Assembly: GCF_000981585.1 (NCBI RefSeq)
Contig: NZ_LN831776.1
Location: 6,307,187 to 6,371,186 of the forward strand
DNA from: Paenibacillus riograndensis SBR5
GTDB lineage: Bacteria > Bacillota > Bacilli > Paenibacillales > Paenibacillaceae
Length of the DNA stretch: 64,000 bases
Direction: 5' to 3'
The translations under genes were made by a program, and so were the position numbers. The notes beneath the pieces are model-generated. The model was not told where the DNA came from. It searched no databases and saw only the letters and a program-made list of their open reading frames with translations. This document shows positions 8,805-16,888 of the stretch, piece after piece (the first letter of the stretch is position 1; every line of letters starts with the position of its first letter).

Positions 8805-11468
8805 TTAGCTGCCGGACACCGGAGTAATGATCACAGGACCGATAAGCCCGCTTGGTTCCTGCTGGGAGAAGGAGGACAGGAAATCCCGCTGGTCTTTAGC
8901 GAGCGTGTTCGTAACCTCAATAACCAGGCGGTTGGTTCCTTTCCTGATTGTGCCCGTTACTTCCATCCGGTACGGCGGGCAGAGGTTTAAGCCTGCATGT
9001 TGACCGTTAATCCACACTTCTGCCGTTTCATAGACTTCACCCAGATCAAGCAGTACCTTGTCACAGGAATGATTCCATTCAAATTCCGTTTCATAACGGA
9101 AAGTGCCGGAAAAGCCCGGCAATACATCCCGCCCGCTCATATTTTTCAAAGAGGTTAATTGTCCCCGCGCTTCGAAATTAGGGTAGTGATCCGCATCTGC
9201 AATGGAGACCGTCCATTCTCCTTTTAATTCCAGTCCGATTCCGTCTGCAATCCACTGCAGCCCGGCAGGATAATCTGTAAGCGCAGTACCATGGAGCAGC
9301 AAGACAGATTCATACGGATGAAGCATAAGCTCCACCACTTCCGCACCGGACTCCCCAATTGTTTCCTTTCTGGTCACTCTGTTAAGGAAGGCGTCATATG
9401 CATACACATCCCCCTCAAGCGGCAAAGCAACTTTCGTAGTAATGATTTGATTAGGGCTTTCATTGAAAAACATAAACACCTCTGCATCTTCATGAACATA
9501 GTGATAATTCCGCAGATGCGGCTCGTACCCGTCCACTTTGACCTCATAATAGCCGTCTGCAGTCAGATCCTGCGCCAGCCTGTCTAATCCGCTTGTCTTC
9601 ACATTCGGATGCACCGAAAGCGACAATAACGCCCCGGAGACATCGATGCCTTCACTTGAGCGCTTGGGTAGTCCGTTAACAAACCGGACGGGCAAACCTT
9701 GCTCGGCGAACTGGAGCAGCCGCTGTAACGTTGCCGCCGGTAGTGCTTCCGCGTAGGGCACAATCAGGCAACTGTAATCCTCGCGGTTAACCTGCAGCTT
9801 GTTGTCCTTGACACTTGCCGCTTCCAGAAGAATATCAACGGGAAGTACTTCACAGTCGATCTGATGCTGCATCAATGCCTTTACAGGTTTATGAAAATAC
9901 ATCGATTCCCCGGACCACTCGGCTTCAGCGTGGTACAGAACAGCTGCGGTCGCCACATGTCTTCCGCCTGAAATCAGATGACTGATCCGGTTGATATATC
10001 GGTTTAAATAGCCATAGTAGCGGTACTGCGGATTTTTCCCGCCCGCATACATATGCGGTGGACAGTCTGGGTCCGGAAACCCCTTTTGGGTAAAGGCATG
10101 CGGGACAAAATGGTTCACACCGCGAACAAGCATATGGTCTGTAAGCCACTTCATCAGCTTTAACCCTTCCGCCCAGCCATAGGCCCCATACACTTCGCAC
10201 ATTGTCCTGCCTTGTTTTTTCGGATCAATGTGTCCGAGCGACACACCAAGCTTAGCTAGGCCATAGTGGTAGAATTCACTATCCGTCTCTCCCCCTGTTG
10301 GCTGGCGGAAAGATAATTGATCAAAACCAGGAACAATTTGCCACAGCACCACATCAAGGCCGGACATATCTTGTCCCCAGAGTGAGCGGAAGAAGTGCCC
10401 GGCACCAGAGCCGAGTCTTGCATGCACGTTGTTGTCCTCAAGTACATGTCCGATGTATTCTACCCCGCGGGCTCTGCACCACTCTCCGATTTGATTGCAG
10501 AAGTTTTCCGCATAAAGCTTGCTGACGATATTCATATAGGTATACCGGATAAGGTCCGACTGTTCCCCTGTATCATGCCAGAGGAGGGGCAGGTGCTTAC
10601 GGTAGTCCCCCCCCAGGGCCTGTTCAAGCAAGACAGGCATTTCGCTGCTCCACGGAAGTGATACTCCTGCTTTGCCGGGCCTGGAATTGAAGTCAAACGT
10701 CGTCGTATCATTATAAAATCCGGGCTCGTCGGAGAAGAAGCCGGCAAAGGTATGCCCGAAATCTGCTTTGTAGCGGTCATAGACGGCCTCATAAACGGTA
10801 TCGAGCAGAATACTGACGGAATTACGGTCCAGCGGGTTCAGATAATTCTCCTGCTTCTCGCTGCCGCCCTGCTTATCCTCCGAAATCACAAATACCCGCC
10901 AATACCCTTCCGGGATGTCCCAGTACAGGACACCTTCATGTACGAGTTCAGTGAGGTCAACGGATTCACCAAGCAGTGCTCCACTGGATGGATCGCGGCG
11001 GACCGCAGTAACGGAGACCAGCTTGTTTTTGCCGCTTGCATTGTCTTTCAAGGAGATGGTCGGCCGGAGTCCGGTCATCAGCAGGGTGTCCACCAGCAGG
11101 GAGGTCCCTTGGGCGGGACCAATGGTATCGATGTAGCGTTCGCCCAGAAAGCTGCGGTGAAGCTCTTCAGGTGCCTCCTTCACCTTCCCTGCCGCATGTC
11201 CCGTCGGAAAATGATCGTCATCAAGCAGCCATACCTTCATCCCGCGCTTCCGGGCTTCATCCATAATAATATCCATATCCAGCCACCACTTCGGCCCGAG
11301 AAAATCAGGATGAGGCCGGGCCTCTATGCATACCGCCCCGATTCCGGATTCATGGACACGGGCCATCTCTTCCCGGATCACCGCTTCTTCCTCCCCATGC
11401 TGCCAGAGAAAAGGAAGAATATAATTGTGTTCCCGGCCTTGCAGCACTTCCGTTACACGACTGCTCAT
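8805..11468 (-). CDS. Large atypical glycoside hydrolase with C-terminal GH2-type sugar-binding fold (GH106-like architecture)
   Basis: The protein has 887 residues. The N-terminal half looks like a (beta/alpha)8 glycosidase. It opens with 'ILPFLWQHGEEEAVIREEM' and has 'GIGAVCIEARPHPDFLGPKW', 'MKVWLLDDDHFPTGHA' and the acid-rich strand 'FAGFFSDEPGFYND', a plausible catalytic site. The last 130 residues form a jelly-roll sugar-binding domain as in GH2 enzymes ('FEWNHSCDKVLLDLGEVYE', 'AEVWINGQHAGLNLCPPYR'). This order resembles GH106 alpha-L-rhamnosidases and related unclassified glycosidases, but I cannot assign the family firmly. AGGAGG precedes the ATG. It lies directly after the second binding-protein gene in the operon, which suggests action on the imported oligosaccharide. 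Confidence 0.65.
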   Translation of the reverse strand: MSSRVTEVLQGREHNYILPFLWQHGEEEAVIREEMARVHESGIGAVCIEARPHPDFLGPKWWLDMDIIMDEARKRGMKVWLLDDDHFPTGHAAGKVKEAPEELHRSFLGERYIDTIGPAQGTSLLVDTLLMTGLRPTISLKDNASGKNKLVSVTAVRRDPSSGALLGESVDLTELVHEGVLYWDIPEGYWRVFVISEDKQGGSEKQENYLNPLDRNSVSILLDTVYEAVYDRYKADFGHTFAGFFSDEPGFYNDTTTFDFNSRPGKAGVSLPWSSEMPVLLEQALGGDYRKHLPLLWHDTGEQSDLIRYTYMNIVSKLYAENFCNQIGEWCRARGVEYIGHVLEDNNVHARLGSGAGHFFRSLWGQDMSGLDVVLWQIVPGFDQLSFRQPTGGETDSEFYHYGLAKLGVSLGHIDPKKQGRTMCEVYGAYGWAEGLKLMKWLTDHMLVRGVNHFVPHAFTQKGFPDPDCPPHMYAGGKNPQYRYYGYLNRYINRISHLISGGRHVATAAVLYHAEAEWSGESMYFHKPVKALMQHQIDCEVLPVDILLEAASVKDNKLQVNREDYSCLIVPYAEALPAATLQRLLQFAEQGLPVRFVNGLPKRSSEGIDVSGALLSLSVHPNVKTSGLDRLAQDLTADGYYEVKVDGYEPHLRNYHYVHEDAEVFMFFNESPNQIITTKVALPLEGDVYAYDAFLNRVTRKETIGESGAEVVELMLHPYESVLLLHGTALTDYPAGLQWIADGIGLELKGEWTVSIADADHYPNFEARGQLTSLKNMSGRDVLPGFSGTFRYETEFEWNHSCDKVLLDLGEVYETAEVWINGQHAGLNLCPPYRMEVTGTIRKGTNRLVIEVTNTLAKDQRDFLSSFSQQEPSGLIGPVIITPVSGS

Positions 11469-11522
11469 AATTACCTCCTGTATAAGCTGATTCTTATCTG
11501 GACCGGGCGGATGATCATACGA

Positions 11523-13103
11523 TTACTGCTGCACTTTGTCGTACCATTCTCTGGCGCGCTTCGTAACCTCTTCGCCTCCCGATTTATTCCATTTCTCTAC
11601 AAACTCATCAAATTTCTCGATCGGATACTGCCCGATGATAATCTTGGAGGCATATTCGGCGTAAAGCGTCCGGTTATTAATGTCCGGGTAGCCGTCATAT
11701 ACACTGGCCGGCATCCCGTCACCGGCAATAACTTTGGCATACTGCTGGGCCTCCTGCATATTCCGGATAACCTGATCAATGGCCCACTTGCTGTCTTCCG
11801 AGACCGTACTGTTGAAGAGATCTATTGTGAAATCCAGTGTCGATACGCTTGTTGCCGGATTGAGAATCTGGTTCTCTTGCGTGCTCTTGTCATCCGGAAG
11901 CTTGACGGCTTTGCCGTCCTTCATCGTATAGTGCATTCCTTCCACACCGAGGAACAGATCTTTCCAATTGCTCTTATCGTACATATTGTTAAGCAGCTTA
12001 AGCGTAGCCATCAGCTTCTCTTCATCCTTATTGTTTTTGACGACCCAAAGAGGGGAGGCGATTTTTTTCATCGTGTAGAAGCCCTTATAGCCTTCAACCT
12101 CAGGTATAGGCAGGACGGAAAATTCGGCCTTTACGCCTGTGTTCTTATACAGATTTTCGAAAATCAGATTGCCCTGCTCTACCCAGTGGAAGTAATTCCC
12201 TACCTTATCCGACTGAATTTTCCCGTCCCACTTATCCTTACTGTTCAAAAGCGACTCTTTATCAATTAACCCTTCCTTATACAGCTTGGAGATGAACTCC
12301 AGGGCTGCCTTCATATTCGGAGTTACTGCGGAATAAGTCAGCTCGCCATCATAAATGTCCCATTCCGGATAGCCTTCGAACATCGCCACACCATACATGG
12401 CGAACAGATGGTCCATCCAGCGCGCCTGCTCGCGGCCGCCGGTTGGAATCTCATCCTTCTGGCCGTTGCCGTTAGGGTCCTGATCGCGGAAAGCTTCAAG
12501 CACCTTTACATATTCATCTTGGGTTTTAGGCATTGACAGTCCCAGCTTATCCAGCCAATCCTGACGGATCAGACCGGCGTATCTGCCGTATTCGACCACA
12601 TTGGGAATATAATAAATTTTGCCCTGACCCGTGGGGTCGTTCGCCTTCACGACTTTCCAGATATCTTCCGGTATGGCTGCCCATACATTCGGCGCATATT
12701 CAGGAATCAGCTCCGTCAGATCGGCAATGGCGCCGTTCTTCGCCAAGCTGTCTTCAAGTCCCTGTTGGGGTACGAACAGATCCGGCATCTCATTAGCGGC
12801 AATCTTCAGGTTCAGTTGATTGAGGTAATTGGTCCCTCCGTTCCATTCCACATAAGGATTAATAACGCCTACACCCAGCTTTTCCTTATATAATTCATAC
12901 AGCTTGCTACCCTTGGTGACCGGCTGATAGCCGATGTTCGTCCCCCATACTTCAAGATCAATAACTTTATCTCCGCCGGAAGCCTGGTTCTGATTTTCAG
13001 CCGCTAAACCTTCGGCATTGTTTTTGTTTCCGCTGCAGCCGGTTACAGCGGTAATGGCAAGCGTGCTTGCCGCCAGCAATAAACCCATTTTTTTTATTTT
13101 CAT
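11523..13103 (-). CDS. Sugar ABC transporter solute-binding lipoprotein (second copy)
   Basis: This 526-residue extracellular solute-binding protein is of the large LplA/YtcQ-like family that works with LplB/LplC permeases. The signal peptide ends in the lipobox 'AVTGC', with lipidation expected at Cys23, so the protein is membrane-anchored outside the cell. It is closely similar along its whole length to the binding protein at 15135-16739, for example both share 'VEWNGGTNYLNQLNLKIAA' and 'LLNSKDKWDGKIQSDKVGN'. The calcium-type loop 'DQDPNGNGQKDEIPTGG' is present. AGGAGGAG precedes the ATG. It is transcribed after the two permease genes, 52 bases downstream. The presence of two paralogues suggests two related ligands or dosage. 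Confidence 0.92.
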   Translation of the reverse strand: MKIKKMGLLLAASTLAITAVTGCSGNKNNAEGLAAENQNQASGGDKVIDLEVWGTNIGYQPVTKGSKLYELYKEKLGVGVINPYVEWNGGTNYLNQLNLKIAANEMPDLFVPQQGLEDSLAKNGAIADLTELIPEYAPNVWAAIPEDIWKVVKANDPTGQGKIYYIPNVVEYGRYAGLIRQDWLDKLGLSMPKTQDEYVKVLEAFRDQDPNGNGQKDEIPTGGREQARWMDHLFAMYGVAMFEGYPEWDIYDGELTYSAVTPNMKAALEFISKLYKEGLIDKESLLNSKDKWDGKIQSDKVGNYFHWVEQGNLIFENLYKNTGVKAEFSVLPIPEVEGYKGFYTMKKIASPLWVVKNNKDEEKLMATLKLLNNMYDKSNWKDLFLGVEGMHYTMKDGKAVKLPDDKSTQENQILNPATSVSTLDFTIDLFNSTVSEDSKWAIDQVIRNMQEAQQYAKVIAGDGMPASVYDGYPDINNRTLYAEYASKIIIGQYPIEKFDEFVEKWNKSGGEEVTKRAREWYDKVQQ

Positions 13104-13155
13104 ATATTCTCCTCCTGAATTTCTTAAGTTTAGAAAAGCTTGCTCCGCCCAGAAC

Positions 13156-14025
13156 TTATCCTTTAACCGAACCGATCATAGCTCCCTTAACGAAATACTT
13201 CTGCAGGAAAGGATATACCACAACAATCGGAACAATTGCAAAGATTACCGTTGCTGCTCTTAACGTGCGTTCATTATAGTTCAGATGAGCTGTAGATGCG
13301 GCACCTGCCATAATGACGCTATCGTCGGTAATGAATTGGCGGATTTTAATCTGCAGCGGGAACCAGTTGGTATCCTGCAGGAAGAACAGCGGATGCTGGA
13401 ACTGATTCCATAACACCACACCATAAAACAAAGCAAGAGTTGCCAGCACGGCCTTGGACAGCGGAAGCACGAATTGGAACAGCATCCGGAAGTATCCGCA
13501 GCCCTCCAGAAAGGCGGCTTCCTCAAGCTCCTTGGAGAATTGCTTGAAGAAGGTTCGCATAATGATCAGATTGAATGGATTCAGAATATGCGGCACGATC
13601 AGGACCAGCGGATTATCATAGAGACCGATGCCGCGTACCGTCAGGAAGTAAGGCACAATCGGCGCCTTAAAAATCATTGCAATGACGACAGCCAGCATAA
13701 TGACTGAGCCCCAGCGGAACTCCGGCTTCGACAGTGGATAGGCGAACAAGGCCGTCATTAGAAGAGCCAGCACAGTGCCGATTAGCGTCGTGCTGAGCGT
13801 CAAAAAGAACGATTTCCACAAATCTGGACGGTCGACAATGTACTTCCAGGAGTCTAATGTAAATTGCTTCGGCCACAGCGTGACCAGGTTCATGTCTACG
13901 GCACTTTTGGAGCTCAAGGAAGTAGAAATTACTGACACAAGCGGTATGAGCGCTATGATAGAGAACAGGATGAGCAAGCCGGTAATGATTCCTACGAATA
14001 CTTTTTCACCTCTTGATGCAAGCAT
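13156..14025 (-). CDS. Sugar ABC transporter permease (LplC/YtcP/AraQ-like)
   Basis: The 289-residue integral membrane protein has six predicted helices, the first at about residues 10-32. The cytoplasmic EAA loop that contacts the ATPase is seen as 'EEAAFLEGCGYFRMLFQFVLP'-like sequence at about residues 190-210. It pairs with the permease encoded just upstream, with only two bases between the stop and this ATG, so the two are translationally coupled. No ATPase gene lies in the cluster, as is usual for this family, where a shared MsmX-type ATPase elsewhere energises import. The oligosaccharide ligand is inferred from the glycosidase genes downstream. Confidence 0.93.
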   Translation of the reverse strand: MLASRGEKVFVGIITGLLILFSIIALIPLVSVISTSLSSKSAVDMNLVTLWPKQFTLDSWKYIVDRPDLWKSFFLTLSTTLIGTVLALLMTALFAYPLSKPEFRWGSVIMLAVVIAMIFKAPIVPYFLTVRGIGLYDNPLVLIVPHILNPFNLIIMRTFFKQFSKELEEAAFLEGCGYFRMLFQFVLPLSKAVLATLALFYGVVLWNQFQHPLFFLQDTNWFPLQIKIRQFITDDSVIMAGAASTAHLNYNERTLRAATVIFAIVPIVVVYPFLQKYFVKGAMIGSVKG

Positions 14026-14027
14026 AT

Positions 14028-14933
14028 CTACCAGAGCCCCCCATCCGAAACCTTATTGGACAGCTTATTGAAGGTGTAGACCATAATAAATCCGATGACG
14101 GATTGGAACAATCCTACCGCTGTTGCGAAACTGTACTGCCCCTGCTGTATACCCGTCCGGAACACATACGTGTCCAGGATGTCCCCAACGTTGTAGGTCA
14201 TCGGAGTCAGCAGGTTATAGACCTGGTCGAATCCGAGATCCAGGAAATTCCCAATATCGAGCAGGAATAGAACAAGCACGGTGGGCAGCAGAATCGGAAA
14301 GGTAATATGCCGGATCTGTCTGAATCTCGATGCACCGTCGATCATCGCCGATTCATAGAGCTGAGGGTCGATCGCACTGATCGCCGCCATGTAGACCACG
14401 GTTCCCCAGCCTGCATCCTTCCATATGGAGGCCAGTACGTAAACAGGCCTGAAGTATGCGCTTTCTTGCATGGCCAGAACAGGCTCGGCACCGAACCATC
14501 CAAGGATAATGTTGAACATGCCGCTTAATGAAAAGAAATCGAAGAGAATACCGCCCACGATAACCCAGGATAAGAAGTGTGGAATATACAGTGCGGTCTG
14601 AATTCCTTTCTTCAGTGCCGATTTCCGGATCTCATTGATCATTAGCGCCAGCAGCACAGGAATCGGAAAAACAATCGTAAGCTTGAACAGCCCCAGCAGC
14701 AGCGTGTTACTGAATACACGCAGGAAGTCAGGATGCTGCAACAGGGTTTCAAAATGCTTGAACCCTACCCAGGGACTATCAATAAACCCCCGGAACACGG
14801 AATAGTCTTTGAAGGCGATTACAGCGCCGGCCAGCGGAATGAATTTAAAAACGATGAGAAATATAATTCCCGGAATCGCCATCACATAAAGCGGCCAATA
14901 TACCTTCATCTGATGAGATGCAATAGATTTCAA
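14028..14933 (-). CDS. Sugar ABC transporter permease (LplB/YteP-like)
   Basis: This 301-residue permease has six predicted helices, starting with 'YWPLYVMAIPGIIFLIVFKF'. The EAA motif is seen as 'YESAMIDGASRFRQIRHI'. The frame is open to a TTG at 14948, but a GGGGGG run at 14940-14946 fits as the ribosome binding site 6 bases ahead of TTG 14933, which I chose. An ATG 24 bases further in has no clear binding site. The gene is the first of a transcript with its own promoter at 14979-15042. That promoter carries the same repeat pair as the promoters of the upstream binding protein and of the kinase. Confidence 0.92.
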   Translation of the reverse strand: MKSIASHQMKVYWPLYVMAIPGIIFLIVFKFIPLAGAVIAFKDYSVFRGFIDSPWVGFKHFETLLQHPDFLRVFSNTLLLGLFKLTIVFPIPVLLALMINEIRKSALKKGIQTALYIPHFLSWVIVGGILFDFFSLSGMFNIILGWFGAEPVLAMQESAYFRPVYVLASIWKDAGWGTVVYMAAISAIDPQLYESAMIDGASRFRQIRHITFPILLPTVLVLFLLDIGNFLDLGFDQVYNLLTPMTYNVGDILDTYVFRTGIQQGQYSFATAVGLFQSVIGFIMVYTFNKLSNKVSDGGLW

Positions 14934-14978
14934 AGTTTTCCCCCCCAATATCTCATTGTTGAATTCGTTTACATTGTA

Positions 14979-15042
14979 ACTATATTATTAGCAGGCACAT
15001 CGCTCAATCAGTCATTTTTAAGTTCCTACCAGGTCATTTAAT
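14979..15042 (-). promoter_or_regulatory. Promoter with tandem regulator boxes upstream of the permease operon
   Basis: Read on the minus strand, the -35 TTGAGC (15002-15007) is separated by exactly 17 bases from the -10 TATAGT (14979-14984). Two direct repeats lie upstream: box 1 at about 15010-15022 (plus strand AGTCATTTTTAA) and box 2 at about 15031-15042 (AGGTCATTTAAT), 21 bases apart. The 23 bases at 15001-15023 match 16808-16830 at 22 positions. The geometry fits an AraC-type regulator activating from next to the -35 element. Confidence 0.75.
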
Positions 15043-15077
15043 GGAACATCTGAGCAGCAACTGCATCAACAAGTCTT

Positions 15078-15117
15078 ACACAATAAATCCGCCCGACTGT
15101 AAACCATGCCGGGCGGA
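15078..15117 (-). terminator. Terminator after the first solute-binding protein gene
   Basis: On the minus strand TCCGCCCG and CGGGCGGA form an 8-bp stem with a 14-base loop, followed by TTTATTG. It lies 18 bases after the stop at 15135 and upstream of the separate permease promoter. The first binding protein is therefore mostly its own transcript, which would allow it to be made in excess over the permeases. Confidence 0.7.
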
Positions 15118-15134
15118 CCAATGGCGTTCCCTGC

Positions 15135-16739
15135 CTATTTCTTCACTTTTGCATACCATTCTCTGGCACGCTTAGTAACCTCTTCACCGCCTGACTTGTT
15201 CCATTTATCTACGAACTCGTCAAACTTACTGAGCGGGTATTGGCCAAGAATTATTTTGGAGGCGTACTCCACGTATAATGTACGGTTGTTAATGTCCGGA
15301 AAGCCGTCGTACACACTGGCCGGCATGCCGTCTCCAGCAATGACTTTGGCGTATTTCTGGGCTTCCTGCATGTTGCGGTTAACCTGATCAATCGCCCACA
15401 TTCTATCTTCTGAAGCTGTACTCTTGTTGAGATCCATCATGAAATCAAGCGTGGATATTTTGGAATATGGATCAAGGATCAGGTTTTCCTGTGTACTCTT
15501 GTCATCCGGGAGTCTGGTTGCTTGGCCGTCTTTCACTGTATAATGCATGCCTTCTACACCCAGATACAAGTCCTTCCATACCTTCTCGTCATACATATTG
15601 TTCAGCAGCTTCAGGGTAGCCATCAGCTTCTTTTCATCCTTGTTGTTTTTCACTACCCACGCAGGAGGCGTGAATCTTTTCCAGGAGTAGAAGCCTTCAT
15701 AACCCTCAACTTTAGGTACAGGCAGCACAGTGAAATTAGCTTTCACGCCGGTATTTTTATATAAATTTTCTAATGGCAAATATCCCGACTCCACCCAATG
15801 GAAGTAATTCCCCACTTTATCCGATTGAATCTTGCCGTCCCATTTGTCTTTGCTATTCAGAAGAGACTCCTTATCGATTAATCCCTCCTTATACAGCTTG
15901 TTCAGGAACTCCAGCGAGGCTTTCATATTCGGAGTTACCGCGGCATAGGTCAGCTCGCCGTTATAATTGTCCCAGTCCGGATAGCCTTCAAACATCGCTA
16001 CTCCATACATCGCGAACAAATGGTCCATCCAGCGTGCCTGCTCCCGACCGCCTGTAGGAAGCTCATCCTTTTGCCCATTGCCGTTGGGGTCATTATCCCG
16101 GAAGGCTTCCAGCACTTTTACGTACTCTTCCTGGGTCGTAGGCATTTGCAAGCCAAGCTTGTCGAGCCAGTCCTGGCGGATCATGCCGGCATATCTTCCG
16201 TAGTCCACCATACCAGGGATATAGTAGATTTTGCCTTGGCCGGTAGGATCATTTGCCTTAACGATATCCCACATATCCTGCGGTATGGCATTCCATAAAT
16301 TCGGTGCATATTTAGGCAACAGCTCTGTCAGATCGGCAAGCGCACCGTTTCTCGCCAAGCTGTCTTCAAGTCCTTGCTGCGGCAGGAACAAGTCCGGCAT
16401 TTCGTTAGCGGCAATCTTCAGGTTCAGCTGATTAAGATAGTTCGTTCCCCCGTTCCATTCCACATACGGATGAATGACTCCTACGCCAAGCTTTTCCTTA
16501 TAGAATTCGTACAGCTTGCTTCCCTTGGTAATCGGCTTGTAACCGATGTTTGTGCCCCAGACTTCAATATCGACAATCTCGTCCCCGCTGGCGGTCTGGT
16601 TCTGATTCTGATTTTGGCTGTGGTTCTGGTTAGCGGCTATAGAATCCCCGGAGTTGTTGTTATTGCCGCCACAACCGTTAACAATCGTGATGGCAAGGGC
16701 ACTAGTCGCTAATAATAGGCCAATCTTTTTGAATTTCAT
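15135..16739 (-). CDS. Sugar ABC transporter solute-binding lipoprotein (first copy)
   Basis: This 534-residue lipoprotein is a close paralogue of the protein encoded at 11523-13103. The signal peptide ends 'IVNGC', with lipidation expected at Cys23. It is followed by an Asn/Gln-rich linker ('NQNHSQNQNQNQ') that tethers the domain to the membrane. The mature protein contains the shared core 'EVWGTNIGYKPITKGSKLYE' and the C-terminal 'KWNKSGGEEVTKRAREWY'. AAGGGGGAAAAGC precedes the ATG. It has its own promoter with two regulator boxes and a terminator. It lies just downstream of the two-component system that probably controls it. The ligand is probably an oligosaccharide from pectin or hemicellulose, inferred from the linked enzymes. 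Confidence 0.92.
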   Translation of the reverse strand: MKFKKIGLLLATSALAITIVNGCGGNNNNSGDSIAANQNHSQNQNQNQTASGDEIVDIEVWGTNIGYKPITKGSKLYEFYKEKLGVGVIHPYVEWNGGTNYLNQLNLKIAANEMPDLFLPQQGLEDSLARNGALADLTELLPKYAPNLWNAIPQDMWDIVKANDPTGQGKIYYIPGMVDYGRYAGMIRQDWLDKLGLQMPTTQEEYVKVLEAFRDNDPNGNGQKDELPTGGREQARWMDHLFAMYGVAMFEGYPDWDNYNGELTYAAVTPNMKASLEFLNKLYKEGLIDKESLLNSKDKWDGKIQSDKVGNYFHWVESGYLPLENLYKNTGVKANFTVLPVPKVEGYEGFYSWKRFTPPAWVVKNNKDEKKLMATLKLLNNMYDEKVWKDLYLGVEGMHYTVKDGQATRLPDDKSTQENLILDPYSKISTLDFMMDLNKSTASEDRMWAIDQVNRNMQEAQKYAKVIAGDGMPASVYDGFPDINNRTLYVEYASKIILGQYPLSKFDEFVDKWNKSGGEEVTKRAREWYAKVKK

Positions 16740-16785
16740 GCTTTTCCCCCTTAATCGCCTGTTTTTTGAATCCGCTTACATCACA

Positions 16786-16848
16786 AATATAACGTCAGCT
16801 GCACTGCCGCTCAATCAGGCATTTTTAAGTATAAACAGGCTAAATTCA
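16786..16848 (-). promoter_or_regulatory. Promoter with tandem regulator boxes upstream of the first solute-binding protein gene
   Basis: On the minus strand the -35 TTGAGC (16809-16814) and -10 TATATT (16786-16791) are separated by exactly 17 bases. Box 1 (plus strand AGGCATTTTTAA, 16817-16828) begins 2 bases beyond the -35. A second copy (AGGCTAAATT) begins at 16837, about 20 bases further. The same spacing to the -35 recurs at 15010 and 20424. The start codon is about 40 bases downstream of the expected transcription start. Confidence 0.77.
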
Positions 16849-16888
16849 ATAAATTAAAAGCCATCCCCAAAGGAATGACTAAGTGTGT

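Noticed and set aside
10752..12269. A 505-codon plus-strand open frame opposite the glycosidase and binding-protein genes
   Set aside because: It covers parts of two well-supported minus-strand genes and the gap between them, and its product shows no recognisable domain.
13156..16739. A missing ATPase making the sugar importer look incomplete
   Set aside because: LplB/LplC-type importers in Bacillota commonly use a shared MsmX-like ATPase encoded elsewhere.
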